Source: Yoonia sp. GPGPB17 (lineage in GTDB: Bacteria > Pseudomonadota > Alphaproteobacteria > Rhodobacterales > Rhodobacteraceae). From it: a DNA stretch of 64,000 nucleotides. How positions within the stretch are numbered: the first letter of the stretch is position 1; each line of letters starts with the position of its first letter. Below, piece by piece: positions 43,594-53,328 of this stretch. Below the pieces are notes generated by a model that was given only the letters and a program-made list of their open reading frames with translations, did not search any database and was not told the DNA's origin. The DNA lies in the NCBI RefSeq assembly GCF_037892195.1, contig NZ_JATACI010000002.1:1-64000 (forward strand). The letters run 5' to 3'. Made by a program: the position numbers and the translations under genes.

Positions 43594-44316
43594 TTAGAAC
43601 TGCTCGCCGACGCCCCATTTCGCGATCAGTTCATTCAGCGATCCGTCTTCTTTCATCGACGTGATCGCCGCATCCAGTGTTTCGCGCAACTCGCCGTCGC
43701 TTTCGCGCACGCCCAGGCCAACGCCGCCACCGATCAGCTCTTCCTGCTCCAGCAGCATGACTTCACCATCTGCATCAGCAATCGGCTGCAGGAAGGATTT
43801 GTCGGCCAGAACGGCATCCGCTTCGCCGGCTTTTACCGCAGCAACTGTTTCGTCAGGTGTTGCGAATTCCAGCAAGGTTGCACCTGTTGCTGCGATAAAC
43901 GCGGCCTGAATGGTGCCTGTCTGGGCGGCCAGTACGCCGTTTTCCAGATCTACGTCGGGTGACATGGCAAGATACGCCGATGGATCAGGCTGTGTGTAGC
44001 CTTGTGAAAAGTCGATCACTTCATCACGCTCATCCGTGATGGACATGCCCGCGATGATCACGTCGTAGTTGCCCGAGACAAGGTTCGGGATGATGCTGTC
44101 CCACTCGTTGGTGACCCACTCACAGGTCAGTTCAGCGCGTGCGCAAATCTCATCACCTACTTCACGCTCAAACCCGTCGACTTCGCCGTCATCGTTGAGG
44201 AAGTTATATGGAGGGTAGGCGCCTTCAGTCCCCAGACGTACGACGGAATGACCGTCTGCGAATGTCACGGAACCTGCGATGGCCAGTGCGACCGTCGAAA
44301 GGATAAGGTTTTTCAT
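43594..44316 (-). CDS. Periplasmic amino-acid-binding protein of an ABC transporter
   Basis: 240 residues with signal peptide MKNLILSTVALAIAGSVTFA. Family 3 solute-binding marks: LGTEGAYPPYNFLNDDGEVD, GFEREVGDEICARAEL, WDSIIPNLVSGNYDVIIAGM, SITDERDEVIDFS and an arginine in the substrate site region. Resembles HisJ/ArgT-type proteins for lysine, arginine, ornithine or histidine. It lies 23 bp after the ATPase gene. Confidence 0.9.
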   Translation of the reverse strand: MKNLILSTVALAIAGSVTFADGHSVVRLGTEGAYPPYNFLNDDGEVDGFEREVGDEICARAELTCEWVTNEWDSIIPNLVSGNYDVIIAGMSITDERDEVIDFSQGYTQPDPSAYLAMSPDVDLENGVLAAQTGTIQAAFIAATGATLLEFATPDETVAAVKAGEADAVLADKSFLQPIADADGEVMLLEQEELIGGGVGLGVRESDGELRETLDAAITSMKEDGSLNELIAKWGVGEQF

Positions 44317-44339
44317 CAGTTTTCTCCCGAGTTGATGAT

Positions 44340-45112
44340 TTATGAAACCGTGGCTGACAGAAACCCCTGCAGCCGTTCGGTTTTTGGGTTGCCGAAGAGG
44401 TCGGCCGGGGGCCTTCCTCTTCGATTTTGCCTTGGTGCAGAAAGACAACGTGGTCGCTGACATCAGCGGCCAGACGCATATCGTGGGTGACGATGATCAT
44501 GGTGCGCCCCTCGGCGGCCAGATCCTTGATCACCTTCACGACTTCCTGCTCAAGTTCAGGGTCCAAAGCGCTGGTTGGTTCATCAAAGAGCAGCGCCTTG
44601 GGTTCCATGCACAGGGCGCGCGCGATGGCGGCCCGTTGTTGTTGCCCGCCCGACAGTTGGGCGGGATAGACGTCGCATTTGTCGCCAATCCCAACCTTGG
44701 CCAGATATTTGCGGGCTGCGGCCTCAACCTCGGCCTTGTCGCGCTTCAGCACGGTGACCGGGGCCTCCATCACGTTCTGCAAGATCGTCATATGGGCCCA
44801 GAGATTGAACTGCTGAAACACCATCGACAGGTTGGTGCGGATGCGGATCATTTGGGCATGATCGCCGGGGTGGCGGTGCGCGCCCATGCCTTTCCAGTTG
44901 ACGGGCTCGCCGCAAAATAACACATCGCCCTGCTGGCTGTCTTCCAACAGGTTGGCACAGCGCAAAAGCGTCGATTTGCCGGAGCCGGACGACCCGATCA
45001 GCGACACAACATGGCCCGCAGGCGCCACGATATCGACGCCTTTCAAGACCTCAAGATCGCCATAGGCCTTGTGCAGGTTACGAATTTCAATAACGGGGGC
45101 AGCGTTTGTCAC
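44340..45112 (-). pseudogene. ABC transporter ATPase with a 3' frameshift
   Basis: Walker A is GSSGSGKSTLL, Q-loop VFQQFNLWAHMT, signature LSGGQQQRAAIARAL, Walker B ALLFDEPTSALD and H-loop IIVTHD: a HisP/GlnQ-type ATPase. Near the end GKIEEEGP runs into a wrong phase at a five-base G run (plus strand 44407-44411). Six bases would restore ADLFGNPKTERLQGFLSATV and a stop at 44340, about 257 residues. As written the frame runs on over the binding-protein start to 44225. All catalytic parts lie before the break. Confidence 0.85.
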
Positions 45113-45196
45113 GTGAGGTAGCTTTTCATAGTTCCAGCGCGAAGTAGTGCCGATTTTGCGCAGGTTTGCAACGGTAAGTGGCGGATTGACCCTACG

Positions 45197-45949
45197 TTAA
45201 GACGGGATTGTTTCAGGACTGGGCGGCATGGGCAGATCATAGGCGCTGGGCGGAACCGCAATAAGGTCTATCAGATAGAGTGCGGCGCGGTCATCCGGAT
45301 CGAGGGCGGCAATAGCCTGAGAGATCGCTGTAAAGAGCGCGTCAGCGGGTCCGTTTTTTGCGGTGACATATGGCAAGCCGGGGCTGGGCTGGGTGGCGTG
45401 AACGATCTTGAGACCAGTGGTTTCTCCGACCGCTGTCAGGTGCCGCCACGTGACAGCATCAATTGCTGCAAAGTCCGCTTCGCTGTGCCGAACTGCCAAC
45501 GCGGAGGCGCGGTGGCTGCCTGTGCACAAATGTGAGCCCTGCAAAACCTCCGGTGTTTCCAAGGCCAGCGCGGCCCACCCGGATTGAGACATCGGATCGT
45601 TATGCGCAAAGCGTGCATCTCGAAAATCTGAGAGTGCCGCACGGCGGTCCTCTTGCCGGGCAATGATCAGGCTGCGGTAGTACCCCGGCGGGCACCCGTC
45701 GATCCCATAATCCGGAGTTCCGATGAGGGTCACGTCGTTTTTCAAAGTGGCGCGAAACGGCAGGCCACAGGTTTGCGAAAAGAGCAGTGCAGGGTCGCGC
45801 CAATGCGCCATCAGATCAGGGGGTGTAAGCGTTAGCTGATCAGGTGCACCATGTCCCAAGACGCGCAGATGATCGCGGATCAAACCCCAAAACCGTGCAT
45901 CGGCCCCAGCCGTCAGCGGGGTCGCATACATCGGCAGGCTGGCAATCAT
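45197..45949 (-). CDS. PhnD-like phosphonate/phosphite-binding family protein without signal peptide
   Basis: 250 residues. PhnD-family marks: ASLPMYATPLTAG at the start, LLFSQTCGLPFR, GTPDYGIDGCPPGYYRSLII, GSHLCTGSHRASALAVRHSE, and DAVTWRHL. No signal peptide is seen: the family core begins at residue 2. No permease or ATPase is adjacent. It overlaps the terB-like gene by four bases in an rlmJ-terB operon. An intracellular binding role is inferred. Confidence 0.72.
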   Translation of the reverse strand: MIASLPMYATPLTAGADARFWGLIRDHLRVLGHGAPDQLTLTPPDLMAHWRDPALLFSQTCGLPFRATLKNDVTLIGTPDYGIDGCPPGYYRSLIIARQEDRRAALSDFRDARFAHNDPMSQSGWAALALETPEVLQGSHLCTGSHRASALAVRHSEADFAAIDAVTWRHLTAVGETTGLKIVHATQPSPGLPYVTAKNGPADALFTAISQAIAALDPDDRAALYLIDLIAVPPSAYDLPMPPSPETIPS

Positions 45950-46383
45950 CCAGCGCTGACCTTGAGCCTGGCACGGTGGCTGTCCTGATCGGATACGCCC
46001 AGCAAGGATGCAGTCATGCGCATCATGCTGTCTTCTTCGTCATCCCGCACACCATCCGCCATAACCACAGACCAAAGTGCCTCAATGACGCTGACGCGGT
46101 TGTCGTAAGACACGGTGTCTTTGATTGCGCGGGTAAAACGCACGGTGTCGGGCGCTTCAGCTTCGAGCGCCTCGCACTCTTTGCGCAGGGCGGCGGCTTC
46201 AAACGGCGACAGATCATAGCGGGCCATCAGTGCCTTGTCGATCTGCGCGATCTCAACATCGGCATAATCGCCATCAGTGCGCGCGATGCGGACGAGCAAG
46301 GCGCCAAGGGCCAGACGGCAATCCAGTTCGGGCAATTGTGCGGGTTCGGGGGCGGTCAAACGCCGGAGCAAATCTTGAAACAT
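45946..46383 (-). CDS. TerB-family protein
   Basis: 145 residues, helical. TerB marks: LALGALLVRIARTDGDYADV, then EIAQIDKALMARYDLSPFEA, and VIEALWSVVMADGVRDDEED, with acidic residues in the metal-binding positions. TerB proteins are linked to stress and membrane metal sensing; most are not about tellurite. The gene lies between rlmJ and the PhnD-like gene. Confidence 0.82.
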   Translation of the reverse strand: MFQDLLRRLTAPEPAQLPELDCRLALGALLVRIARTDGDYADVEIAQIDKALMARYDLSPFEAAALRKECEALEAEAPDTVRFTRAIKDTVSYDNRVSVIEALWSVVMADGVRDDEEDSMMRMTASLLGVSDQDSHRARLKVSAG

Positions 46384-46388
46384 CTGTT

Positions 46389-47180
46389 CTACATAGGCTG
46401 CGACAGCCTGTCTTGAAAGAGGTTAGTCAATCGCGTGGCCTCTTCTGCGAACCCATAAGGGGCATTCACCACAAATAGCCCCGAGCCCACCATGCGATGC
46501 CCCGGTCGGGCCGGAGGGAAGCTGACCTCATGTGTCACAGCGTCTGGGATTGCCGCCTGCAATGCATTGACCATCGGCTTGTGGGGGGCGTCCGTCAGGA
46601 TCGGATACCACAGCATGATCACGCCAACGCCCCATTTGCGGTGCAGTTTGGCAATTATCCCGGGGATCGTGTCGTAGTCGGATTTCACCTCAAACGACGG
46701 ATCAATCAACAGCAACCCACGGCGCGGCTCTGGCGGGCAGAGCGACATCGCCATCTCCCACCCGTCTTTCTGGCGAAAGATGCCGCCATAGGGGGCCATG
46801 TTGTCTTGCAGGGCCGCAAATTCTTGAGGGTGTAACTCGGACAGGTGGATCGTATCGCTAGGCCGCAGGCTTTCGGCGGCGATCAAGGGTGATCCGGGAT
46901 AGGCATCCGTCCCGTGTTTGGCGTGAATGCGGCCCAAGACTTGCGCGTAAGGGTGATCAGCGGCGAACCAATCCTGCGCTAGGGCAATCCCCTTTGCCGC
47001 TTCACCGGTCTTGAGTGTGGCTGCATCCTGCAAATCATAAAGACCCCGGCCTGCATGGGTTTCCAGATATGACAGGGGTTTGTCCTTGCGGGTCATGTAT
47101 GCCAAGGCCCAGGCAAGCATGCTGTGCTTATGCACATCGGCCAGATTGCCAGCATGATAGATGTGTTGATAGGAAAGCAT
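46389..47180 (-). CDS. rlmJ: 23S rRNA (adenine-2030-N6)-methyltransferase RlmJ
   Basis: 263 residues. N-terminus LSYQHIYHAGNLADVHKHSM is diagnostic. SAM-binding ETHAGRGLYDL follows, and the catalytic motif reads LLIDPSFEVKSDY in place of the more common DPPYE. GSGLFVVNAPYG lies near the end. It methylates A2030 of 23S rRNA. It is first of a three-gene unit. Confidence 0.93.
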   Translation of the reverse strand: MLSYQHIYHAGNLADVHKHSMLAWALAYMTRKDKPLSYLETHAGRGLYDLQDAATLKTGEAAKGIALAQDWFAADHPYAQVLGRIHAKHGTDAYPGSPLIAAESLRPSDTIHLSELHPQEFAALQDNMAPYGGIFRQKDGWEMAMSLCPPEPRRGLLLIDPSFEVKSDYDTIPGIIAKLHRKWGVGVIMLWYPILTDAPHKPMVNALQAAIPDAVTHEVSFPPARPGHRMVGSGLFVVNAPYGFAEEATRLTNLFQDRLSQPM

Positions 47181-47302
47181 CGGTGCTCCTGTGTTCTATG
47201 GCAGCGGCTTAGTGCAGCAAGATGACGCTGTCTATCTGTCTGCGGGGTTGCGCAACCGAAAGACCGTGCTACCTCTCACAGCGCAAATAAGAGGACCAAA
47301 AC

Positions 47303-48055
47303 ATGCTGCACCGCCTTACCCTCTCTGCCCTGCTGATCACATCGCCATTGGCGGTATCCGCGCAAGAGCAAGCAAACGGTATCGAATTCCGCTTTGGCGT
47401 AGGGCCATCGCTGGAGCCGGGTTATTTTGGTGATGAAGACCTTGATCCCGGTGTTGGTGTGAAATTCCGGCTCGAACGCTTTCAGTTTGGCGACATCTCA
47501 CGCGATCGCAATGACCGCGCGACCGGATTGCGGTTCGCGCCCTCTATCCGCTTTATCGGGGCGCGTGATGCGGATGAGTTTGGCGAGCTTACCGGTTTGG
47601 AAGACATCGACCCTACCTTGGAAATCGGTGGCGGGTTGGCCTACCGCGCACCCGACTATGAGGTCTTCGCCAAACTGCGCTACGGTGCCTTCGGGCACGA
47701 GTCCTTCGTAGCTGAACTTGGCTCTGACGTCTTTTTCAGACCCAGCGATCAGTTCACATTCAAGGCGGGCCCGCGCATTTTGCTGGGGGATGACGACTAT
47801 GCCCAAACCTATTTCGGGGTCACGGACGCCGAAGCTGGCACAAGCGACTTTGATGCCTTTGATGCTAATGCCGGTCTGATGAGCGCCGTGGTCAAGGCCG
47901 AGGCGACATATGCTATTAATGATGATTGGCAAGTGGTCGGCACGTTGCAATATGAACAGTTGCTGGATGATGCAGCCGACAGCCCAATCACAGAATCTGA
48001 TGATCAGATCAGCGGCAGCATCGTCCTAACACGGCGGATCACGTTCGGGTTTTAA
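47303..48055 (+). CDS. MipA/OmpV-family outer-membrane protein
   Basis: 250 residues with signal peptide (MLHRLTLSALLITSPLAVSA). Alternating strands and a final aromatic residue (SIVLTRRITFGF) show a beta barrel. VGPSLEPGYFGDEDLDPGVG, VKFRLERFQF and the later VVKAEATYAINDDWQVVG match MipA/OmpV. The family includes a murein-hydrolase scaffold and porin-like proteins. Single gene, convergent with pyrG. Confidence 0.82.
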   Translation: MLHRLTLSALLITSPLAVSAQEQANGIEFRFGVGPSLEPGYFGDEDLDPGVGVKFRLERFQFGDISRDRNDRATGLRFAPSIRFIGARDADEFGELTGLEDIDPTLEIGGGLAYRAPDYEVFAKLRYGAFGHESFVAELGSDVFFRPSDQFTFKAGPRILLGDDDYAQTYFGVTDAEAGTSDFDAFDANAGLMSAVVKAEATYAINDDWQVVGTLQYEQLLDDAADSPITESDDQISGSIVLTRRITFGF

Positions 48056-48069
48056 GTTCTGGTTACGCG

Positions 48070-49713
48070 CTAAACCAAGCGCGATGTCTCTACTGCGGCC
48101 CGCACAAAATCAGCAAACAGCGGATGGGGCGCAAAGGGTTTCGACTTCAGCTCGGGATGGAACTGCACCCCGATAAACCAGGGGTGATCTTGCCACTCGA
48201 CGATCTCGGGCAGTTTGCCATCAGGCGACATGCCGGAAAACTGCAATCCCGCCTTCTCCAGCGTCTCGCGGTACTTGATGTCCACCTCATAGCGGTGGCG
48301 GTGACGTTCTTCGATCGCCGTACCACCATAGACCGCGGCCACCTTTGATCCTTCGGTCAGTGTCGCATCATAGGCACCCAGTCGCATGGTGCCCCCTTTG
48401 TCATCATCAGCCTTGCGGGCGACTTTGTGGTTGCCCTGTACCCATTCCTTGAGGTGATACACCACGGGTTCAAAACGCTTTTTGCCCGCCTCATGGTCAA
48501 ACTCCTCGGACCCGGCCTTGGCCATACCCGCCACGTTGCGCGCCGCTTCAATCACCGCCATCTGCATGCCAAGGCAGATGCCGAGGTAAGGGATATTCTT
48601 TTCGCGGGCGAATTGCGCCGCCTTGATTTTCCCTTCCGTGCCGCGCTCACCAAAGCCGCCGGGGACAAGGATCGCATGGAAGCCCTGCAAGAAAGGGGTC
48701 GCATCTTCATTGTCGAACAGTTCGGCATCCACCCATTCGATTTTGACCTTCACACGATTGGCCATGCCGCCATGTGTCAGCGCCTCGGCAATGGATTTAT
48801 AAGCATCCTCAAGCTGAGTGTATTTGCCAACAATTGCGACCTTCACCTTGCCTTCGGGGTTGTGAATACGGTCGTAGACATCATGCCATACATCCAGTTT
48901 TGGTTGCGGGGCCGGGGAAATGCCGAAAGCATCCAGAACCGCCTGATCAAGACCCTGCTCATGGTAGGCCAGCGGGGCCTCATAGATAGATTTCAGGTCG
49001 TAAGCGGCGACAACGCATTGTTTTCGCACGTTACAGAACAGGGCAATCTTCTCGCGCTCTTTCTCCGGGATCGGCTGCTCGGACCGACACACCAGAATAT
49101 CCGGCGCAATGCCAATGGACTGCAGTTCCTTGACCGAGTGCTGGGTTGGCTTGGTCTTCAACTCGCCCGAGGCCGCCAGATAAGGCAGCAGCGTCAAATG
49201 CATGAAAATGCACTGGCCGCGCGGCTTGTCGTGGGCAAACTGACGGATGGCCTCGAAGAATGGCAGGCCTTCAATATCACCCACGGTGCCGCCGATCTCA
49301 CACAACATGAAATCGACTTCATCTTCGCCGATGCTGATGAAGTCCTTGATCTGGTTGGTCACATGCGGAACAACCTGAATGGTTTTACCCAGATAATCGC
49401 CACGGCGCTCTTTTTCCAAGACAGTCGAATAGATGCGCCCTGAACTAACCGAATCTGTGTTGCGCGCGGGCACGCCGGTGAAACGTTCGTAGTGGCCAAG
49501 ATCCAAATCTGTCTCGGCCCCATCGTCCGTTACAAAGACTTCGCCGTGCTCAAACGGAGACATCGTACCGGGATCAACGTTCAGATAGGGGTCCAACTTG
49601 CGCAAGCGCACCGAATAGCCGCGGGCCTGCAACAATGCCCCCAACGCAGCTGATGCAAGACCTTTTCCAAGTGAGGAGACAACGCCGCCGGTAATAAATA
49701 TGAATCGCGCCAT
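48070..49713 (-). CDS. pyrG: CTP synthase
   Basis: 547 residues, full length. Synthetase domain: [59 protein letters not shown]. Glutaminase domain: [12 protein letters not shown], nucleophile loop [13 protein letters not shown], and histidine/glutamate in [12 protein letters not shown]. It converts UTP and glutamine to CTP. It follows secG by 158 bp. Confidence 0.98.
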   Translation of the reverse strand: MARFIFITGGVVSSLGKGLASAALGALLQARGYSVRLRKLDPYLNVDPGTMSPFEHGEVFVTDDGAETDLDLGHYERFTGVPARNTDSVSSGRIYSTVLEKERRGDYLGKTIQVVPHVTNQIKDFISIGEDEVDFMLCEIGGTVGDIEGLPFFEAIRQFAHDKPRGQCIFMHLTLLPYLAASGELKTKPTQHSVKELQSIGIAPDILVCRSEQPIPEKEREKIALFCNVRKQCVVAAYDLKSIYEAPLAYHEQGLDQAVLDAFGISPAPQPKLDVWHDVYDRIHNPEGKVKVAIVGKYTQLEDAYKSIAEALTHGGMANRVKVKIEWVDAELFDNEDATPFLQGFHAILVPGGFGERGTEGKIKAAQFAREKNIPYLGICLGMQMAVIEAARNVAGMAKAGSEEFDHEAGKKRFEPVVYHLKEWVQGNHKVARKADDDKGGTMRLGAYDATLTEGSKVAAVYGGTAIEERHRHRYEVDIKYRETLEKAGLQFSGMSPDGKLPEIVEWQDHPWFIGVQFHPELKSKPFAPHPLFADFVRAAVETSRLV

Positions 49714-49871
49714 TGTCAGGGGACCCCCGTGAAAAATTCCAAATCTGTGGGAAAGCGTACCCGAAAATACGCATCATCACGGGATTTGACCTATAGTGGA
49801 TTCGGGCGCGATTGGCAACCGCTGACCCAACATGATGTTGCCCGACGTCGCAGTAGGGCAACTGCTAGTGG

Positions 49872-50228
49872 TTATTCGCTTGCTGGCACCAGCGGGTCAT
49901 CGCTGTCCAAAGACGGGGGCAGAAGGCTGTCACCAAAGTCCGGCACCAACACACCGTCATCGCCCGACTCGATCCCCAATTGATCTACGACGGAAGAGCC
50001 CGCCGTGTTACTTGCCGCAATCAGTGTCAGCGCAATAGAGGTGCAGATGAATGCCGCCGCCAAGGCCCAGGTGAATTTGCTCATCGCCGTTGCCGCCGGG
50101 CGCGAGCCTGTTGCACCGCCGCCGCCGCCGCCCATGCCAAGACCACCACCCTCGGACCGCTGCAACAGCACAGTACCGATCAGGCTGAGCGCAAGGATCA
50201 GGTGAATGATAAGGACGACATTTTCCAT
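49872..50228 (-). CDS. secG: Preprotein translocase subunit SecG
   Basis: 118 residues starting MENVVLIIHLILALSLIGTV. Two membrane helices flank the glycine-rich loop typical of SecG (LLQRSEGGGLGMGG, then TGSRPAATAMSKFTW). The C-terminus is acidic and longer than in E. coli. It joins SecYE in export. The start at 50228 is fixed by the family N-terminus. Confidence 0.93.
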   Translation of the reverse strand: MENVVLIIHLILALSLIGTVLLQRSEGGGLGMGGGGGGATGSRPAATAMSKFTWALAAAFICTSIALTLIAASNTAGSSVVDQLGIESGDDGVLVPDFGDSLLPPSLDSDDPLVPASE

Positions 50229-50306
50229 CAATGGACCTTTCGGGGCGTTCGCGAACACGCGGTATCTAAAAGCTGCGAGGCTTTCCCGCAACCCCTGAAA
50301 CCAAGC

Positions 50307-50702
50307 TTATTCGTCAACATCGTCCATGTCGGCCTGTCCCGTCAGCCTGCGGCGCACGATGGACCAGGACAGCCCAACGGCCAGAACGATGGAAAGGGCA
50401 AAGATACCAATCCAGGCATTGACAGATGGATTATCAAGACTGATCACGCCCTGATCAAACAGCACCCACAACAGCGTGCCGACAACCGCCAGAATTAGGA
50501 TCATCCCAAATATGCCAATCGACCGCAGGGTTGCGCGCAGATAGATGATGTAGCCCACGAACAGAACCAACCCCAACAGCACCGTCATTGACAGGTTGGA
50601 GTCCGCATTTTCCATCGCCCAACGGATGTAGTTCCATTCGGTTGGGTTATAGGTCGCGGCCAGCAACACAAATGCAAAAATCCAACGGATAACGAAACCC
50701 AT
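50307..50702 (-). CDS. DUF6524-like membrane protein
   Basis: 131 residues beginning MGFVIRWIFAFVLLAATYNP. Four hydrophobic segments alternate with short loops (YIRWAMENADSNLS, DQGVISLDNPSVNAW), and the end is charged (RRRLTGQADMDDVDE). This resembles a small conserved family in alphaproteobacteria (DUF6524). It lies 78 bp upstream of secG in the same direction. Confidence 0.75.
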   Translation of the reverse strand: MGFVIRWIFAFVLLAATYNPTEWNYIRWAMENADSNLSMTVLLGLVLFVGYIIYLRATLRSIGIFGMILILAVVGTLLWVLFDQGVISLDNPSVNAWIGIFALSIVLAVGLSWSIVRRRLTGQADMDDVDE

Positions 50703-50837
50703 GATACGCCTCACTTCTTTTGGTGCCGTGACAATGCCGGGGTGGGTTTGGGCTGTCCAGACCTTTGCGGATCGAGCCGTCTTGCACCCAACTGCGATTG
50801 TCGTGGGAATCCATCCGGCAATTGGTAATCTGCTGGC

Positions 50838-51724
50838 ATGAAAAATCAGGACAGAAACCGGGCCAGGATCGCAAAGGCCCTCAGATACATCGAAGCCCAT
50901 CTATCCGCGCCTTTGCGGATACCCGACATCGCCAAACACGCCGATCTGTCACCTTTTCACTTCCAGCGATTGTTCTGCGCCTACATCGGCGAAACCGTGA
51001 ACCGCTATATCATCGTGCGCTTAAGCTAGAGGTGGCTGCGCTGGCCCTTGCAAGGAACCCAAAAACCAATGTCCTGCAACTTGCACTGGAATGTGGTTTC
51101 CAAACCCACAGCGCGTTTTCCAAGGCCTTCAGGAAGCAGTTTGGCGTTAGCCCTTCGGATTTTCGTGCCAACCCCGATGTCGCGCAAAAAGGGGTTGATC
51201 AGGACCGACCGTTCCTTGTCAGTGCACCAGCTGGCAAGATGATTGCGCCCGTTGATATCGTCACGCTCAAACCGTTCCATTTTCAGTTCCGCAAGTCGTC
51301 GGGCACGCTTGGCGGGCAGTTCTTTCGCAAGAACGATGGCGATGTTGGCCAGCAGTTTGCGCTGCTGCGCGCCGTCGAAACACCCCCGAACCTGTATGTG
51401 ATGAGCTGCTTTCCAAATGCACCGCAGGCGCTGAACGATGACACTGTTCCGGTCTGGTTTGGCGGTGCGTTCTCTGCACGAACTGAGAATGACTGGAGCA
51501 AGGACTGGCACATGTTTGCAGGCGGCACATGGGCAGTGTTTCAGCACTGGGGAAATTATAGTTTCCTTTATCAGACATGGAACCAGATTTACCGCAACTG
51601 GGTGCCGCAGACAGACTTTCTATTGCGCGATGATATCCCCTTCGAAGCCTATCTCGGGCCGTCCGGAGGAGCCGATAAAGCAGGCCCGCTGACCCAGATA
51701 TACATTCCTGTCAAAAAAGCATGA
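50838..51724 (+). pseudogene. AraC regulator with GyrI-like domain, split by a frameshift
   Basis: The first frame gives IAKALRYIEAHLSAPLRIPD, then IAKHADLSPFHFQRLFCAYI, the first helix-turn-helix of an AraC domain, and stops at 51029. The second frame continues with KLEVAALALARNPKTNVLQL and CGFQTHSAFSKAFRKQFG, the second helix-turn-helix, then a GyrI-like ligand domain (PVDIVTLKPFHFQF, WAVFQHWGNY). Adding one A at 51023-51024 gives RLKLEV and joins them, about 295 residues. Real mutation or sequence error is undecided. Confidence 0.8.
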
Positions 51725-51790
51725 TCGGAACAGCAAGCCCGGTGGCAGCTTGTTACTTCGGCTTCGAATTCAATTTGCGAGGACGTTCAC

Positions 51791-53188
51791 ATGCCCCTTC
51801 ATCAATACACCGCGACCCAAATGGTCAAAACCCTGCAATCAGGCGAGTTCACTGCCGCAGAGATCACGCAACACCAACGGGACCGCATCCAAAGTCTCAA
51901 TCCTGAGATCAAAGCAATTGTCGCTATGAATGACGGGGCGGGCACCGGTGCGGGCGGGGCATTGGCCGGATTGCCGATCACAGTTAAAGACCAGATCCAT
52001 TGTCACGGCATGGCCTGCACCTTTGGCTCAGAACGTCATAAAGATTTTCGACCCACCCAGACGGCACCTGTGGTCGAAAGGCTCTTGCAAGCAGGCGCGC
52101 ATGTTATCGCCAAGACCAACCTGCCGCCATTTGCCATGGATTTTCAATGCAGCAACGCGCTGTTTGGGACTACCAACAACCCTTGGAATCTGGACTATAC
52201 CACCGGTGGCAGCAGCGGGGGCGGCGCAGCCGCCGTGGCGGCAGGTCTCAGCTTTCTCGACATCGGCACGGACCTTAGCGGCTCATTGCGCATTCCCGCA
52301 TCTTTTTGCGGTGTTTTCAGCTTGCTGCCCTCAGAGGAGGCCTTGCCAAATGAAGGGATGATGGCGGACGGCGCCTCGCCGCTGAAACACTTTGCCCGCA
52401 TGGGACCGATTGCCAGAAACCCCGATGATCTGGCATTGGCGTGGCGCCATATGCAGCCTTCGCCTGAAGCGGTGCAAAGTGCGTTCGCAATGCCGCAGAT
52501 CTATTGGAGCACCGATGGCGGCATAAACACATGTGACAGTATCGTGCGCTGTTTCGGTATGGCGACAGCGGCATGGAAAACAGCCGGGTTTCAGGTGGCC
52601 ACCGCACATCCGGTCAACTTTGGGTTTAGACAAGCCCGTCGTGCCTTTGGTGAGATCATGGGCTACGAGACGGGTGCGTTAATGCCCGCTCTGGTGCGTC
52701 TTCTTGCCCGCATCACAAGCCGGGCAAGCGCGCGCCGGTCGCCAGAGTTTCTCGCCAATGTCATGCGAGGGTACCGCCACAATCGCAAAAACTACGATGC
52801 CGCACTTTCTGAGAAAGCAACCCTTTCCGATGCGCTAGATTCCTTTCTGGGCGATAACGGCGTTTGGGTGCTTCCGGTGACCGCAACGTCTGTTTTCAAA
52901 CATATGGTGCCAACCAGCGACCGAAATGGCGTACGGGACTACGCCGAACCATTGTTCATCAATGGGCAGGCGGAAAACTACTTTGATGCCCTGACGGCTT
53001 TTGTGACACCCATTTCCTTAACCGGCCATCCGGTTGTGACGATGCCTTTGGGGTTGGACAACAATGGGTTACCCATTGGTGCACAGTTGATCGGTCGCAA
53101 AGGCAGTGAAGTGCATCTGATACAAACAGCAAAGCGGCTTCATGGGGTGCTGAATGTCCCCGACTGCCCAATGCTCAAACGTGATTGA
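51791..53188 (+). CDS. Amidase-signature family enzyme
   Basis: 465 residues. The Ser-cisSer-Lys triad is visible: lysine in LPITVKDQIHC, then TTGGSSGGGAAAVAAG with the cis-serine, and the nucleophile serine in DLSGSLRIPASFCG. It hydrolyses a carboxamide; the substrate is unknown (related enzymes act on aryl amides and amino-acid amides). It follows the AraC/GyrI gene by 66 bp and may be its target. AGGACGTTCAC precedes the ATG. Confidence 0.85.
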   Translation: MPLHQYTATQMVKTLQSGEFTAAEITQHQRDRIQSLNPEIKAIVAMNDGAGTGAGGALAGLPITVKDQIHCHGMACTFGSERHKDFRPTQTAPVVERLLQAGAHVIAKTNLPPFAMDFQCSNALFGTTNNPWNLDYTTGGSSGGGAAAVAAGLSFLDIGTDLSGSLRIPASFCGVFSLLPSEEALPNEGMMADGASPLKHFARMGPIARNPDDLALAWRHMQPSPEAVQSAFAMPQIYWSTDGGINTCDSIVRCFGMATAAWKTAGFQVATAHPVNFGFRQARRAFGEIMGYETGALMPALVRLLARITSRASARRSPEFLANVMRGYRHNRKNYDAALSEKATLSDALDSFLGDNGVWVLPVTATSVFKHMVPTSDRNGVRDYAEPLFINGQAENYFDALTAFVTPISLTGHPVVTMPLGLDNNGLPIGAQLIGRKGSEVHLIQTAKRLHGVLNVPDCPMLKRD

Positions 53189-53328
53189 AGACAGATGTAT
53201 TCGTGTCCTGAAAGCCGGTATTGACGTGCGAGCAAGGTCATGTTGCAGGGCTAAAATCAAGTTTGCGGTTTCGCCGGGGCAAGCGCGCCGATATAGGGGG
53301 CACGCAATCTGCAAAGGGAAAGAATCTT

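Noticed and set aside
45946..46383. Tellurite resistance gene
   Set aside because: It is TerB-like, but no other ter genes are present and most stand-alone TerB proteins have other roles.
48427..49443. 338-residue open frame antisense to pyrG
   Set aside because: Opposite an intact CTP synthase gene with all motifs; no start signal and no recognisable domain.
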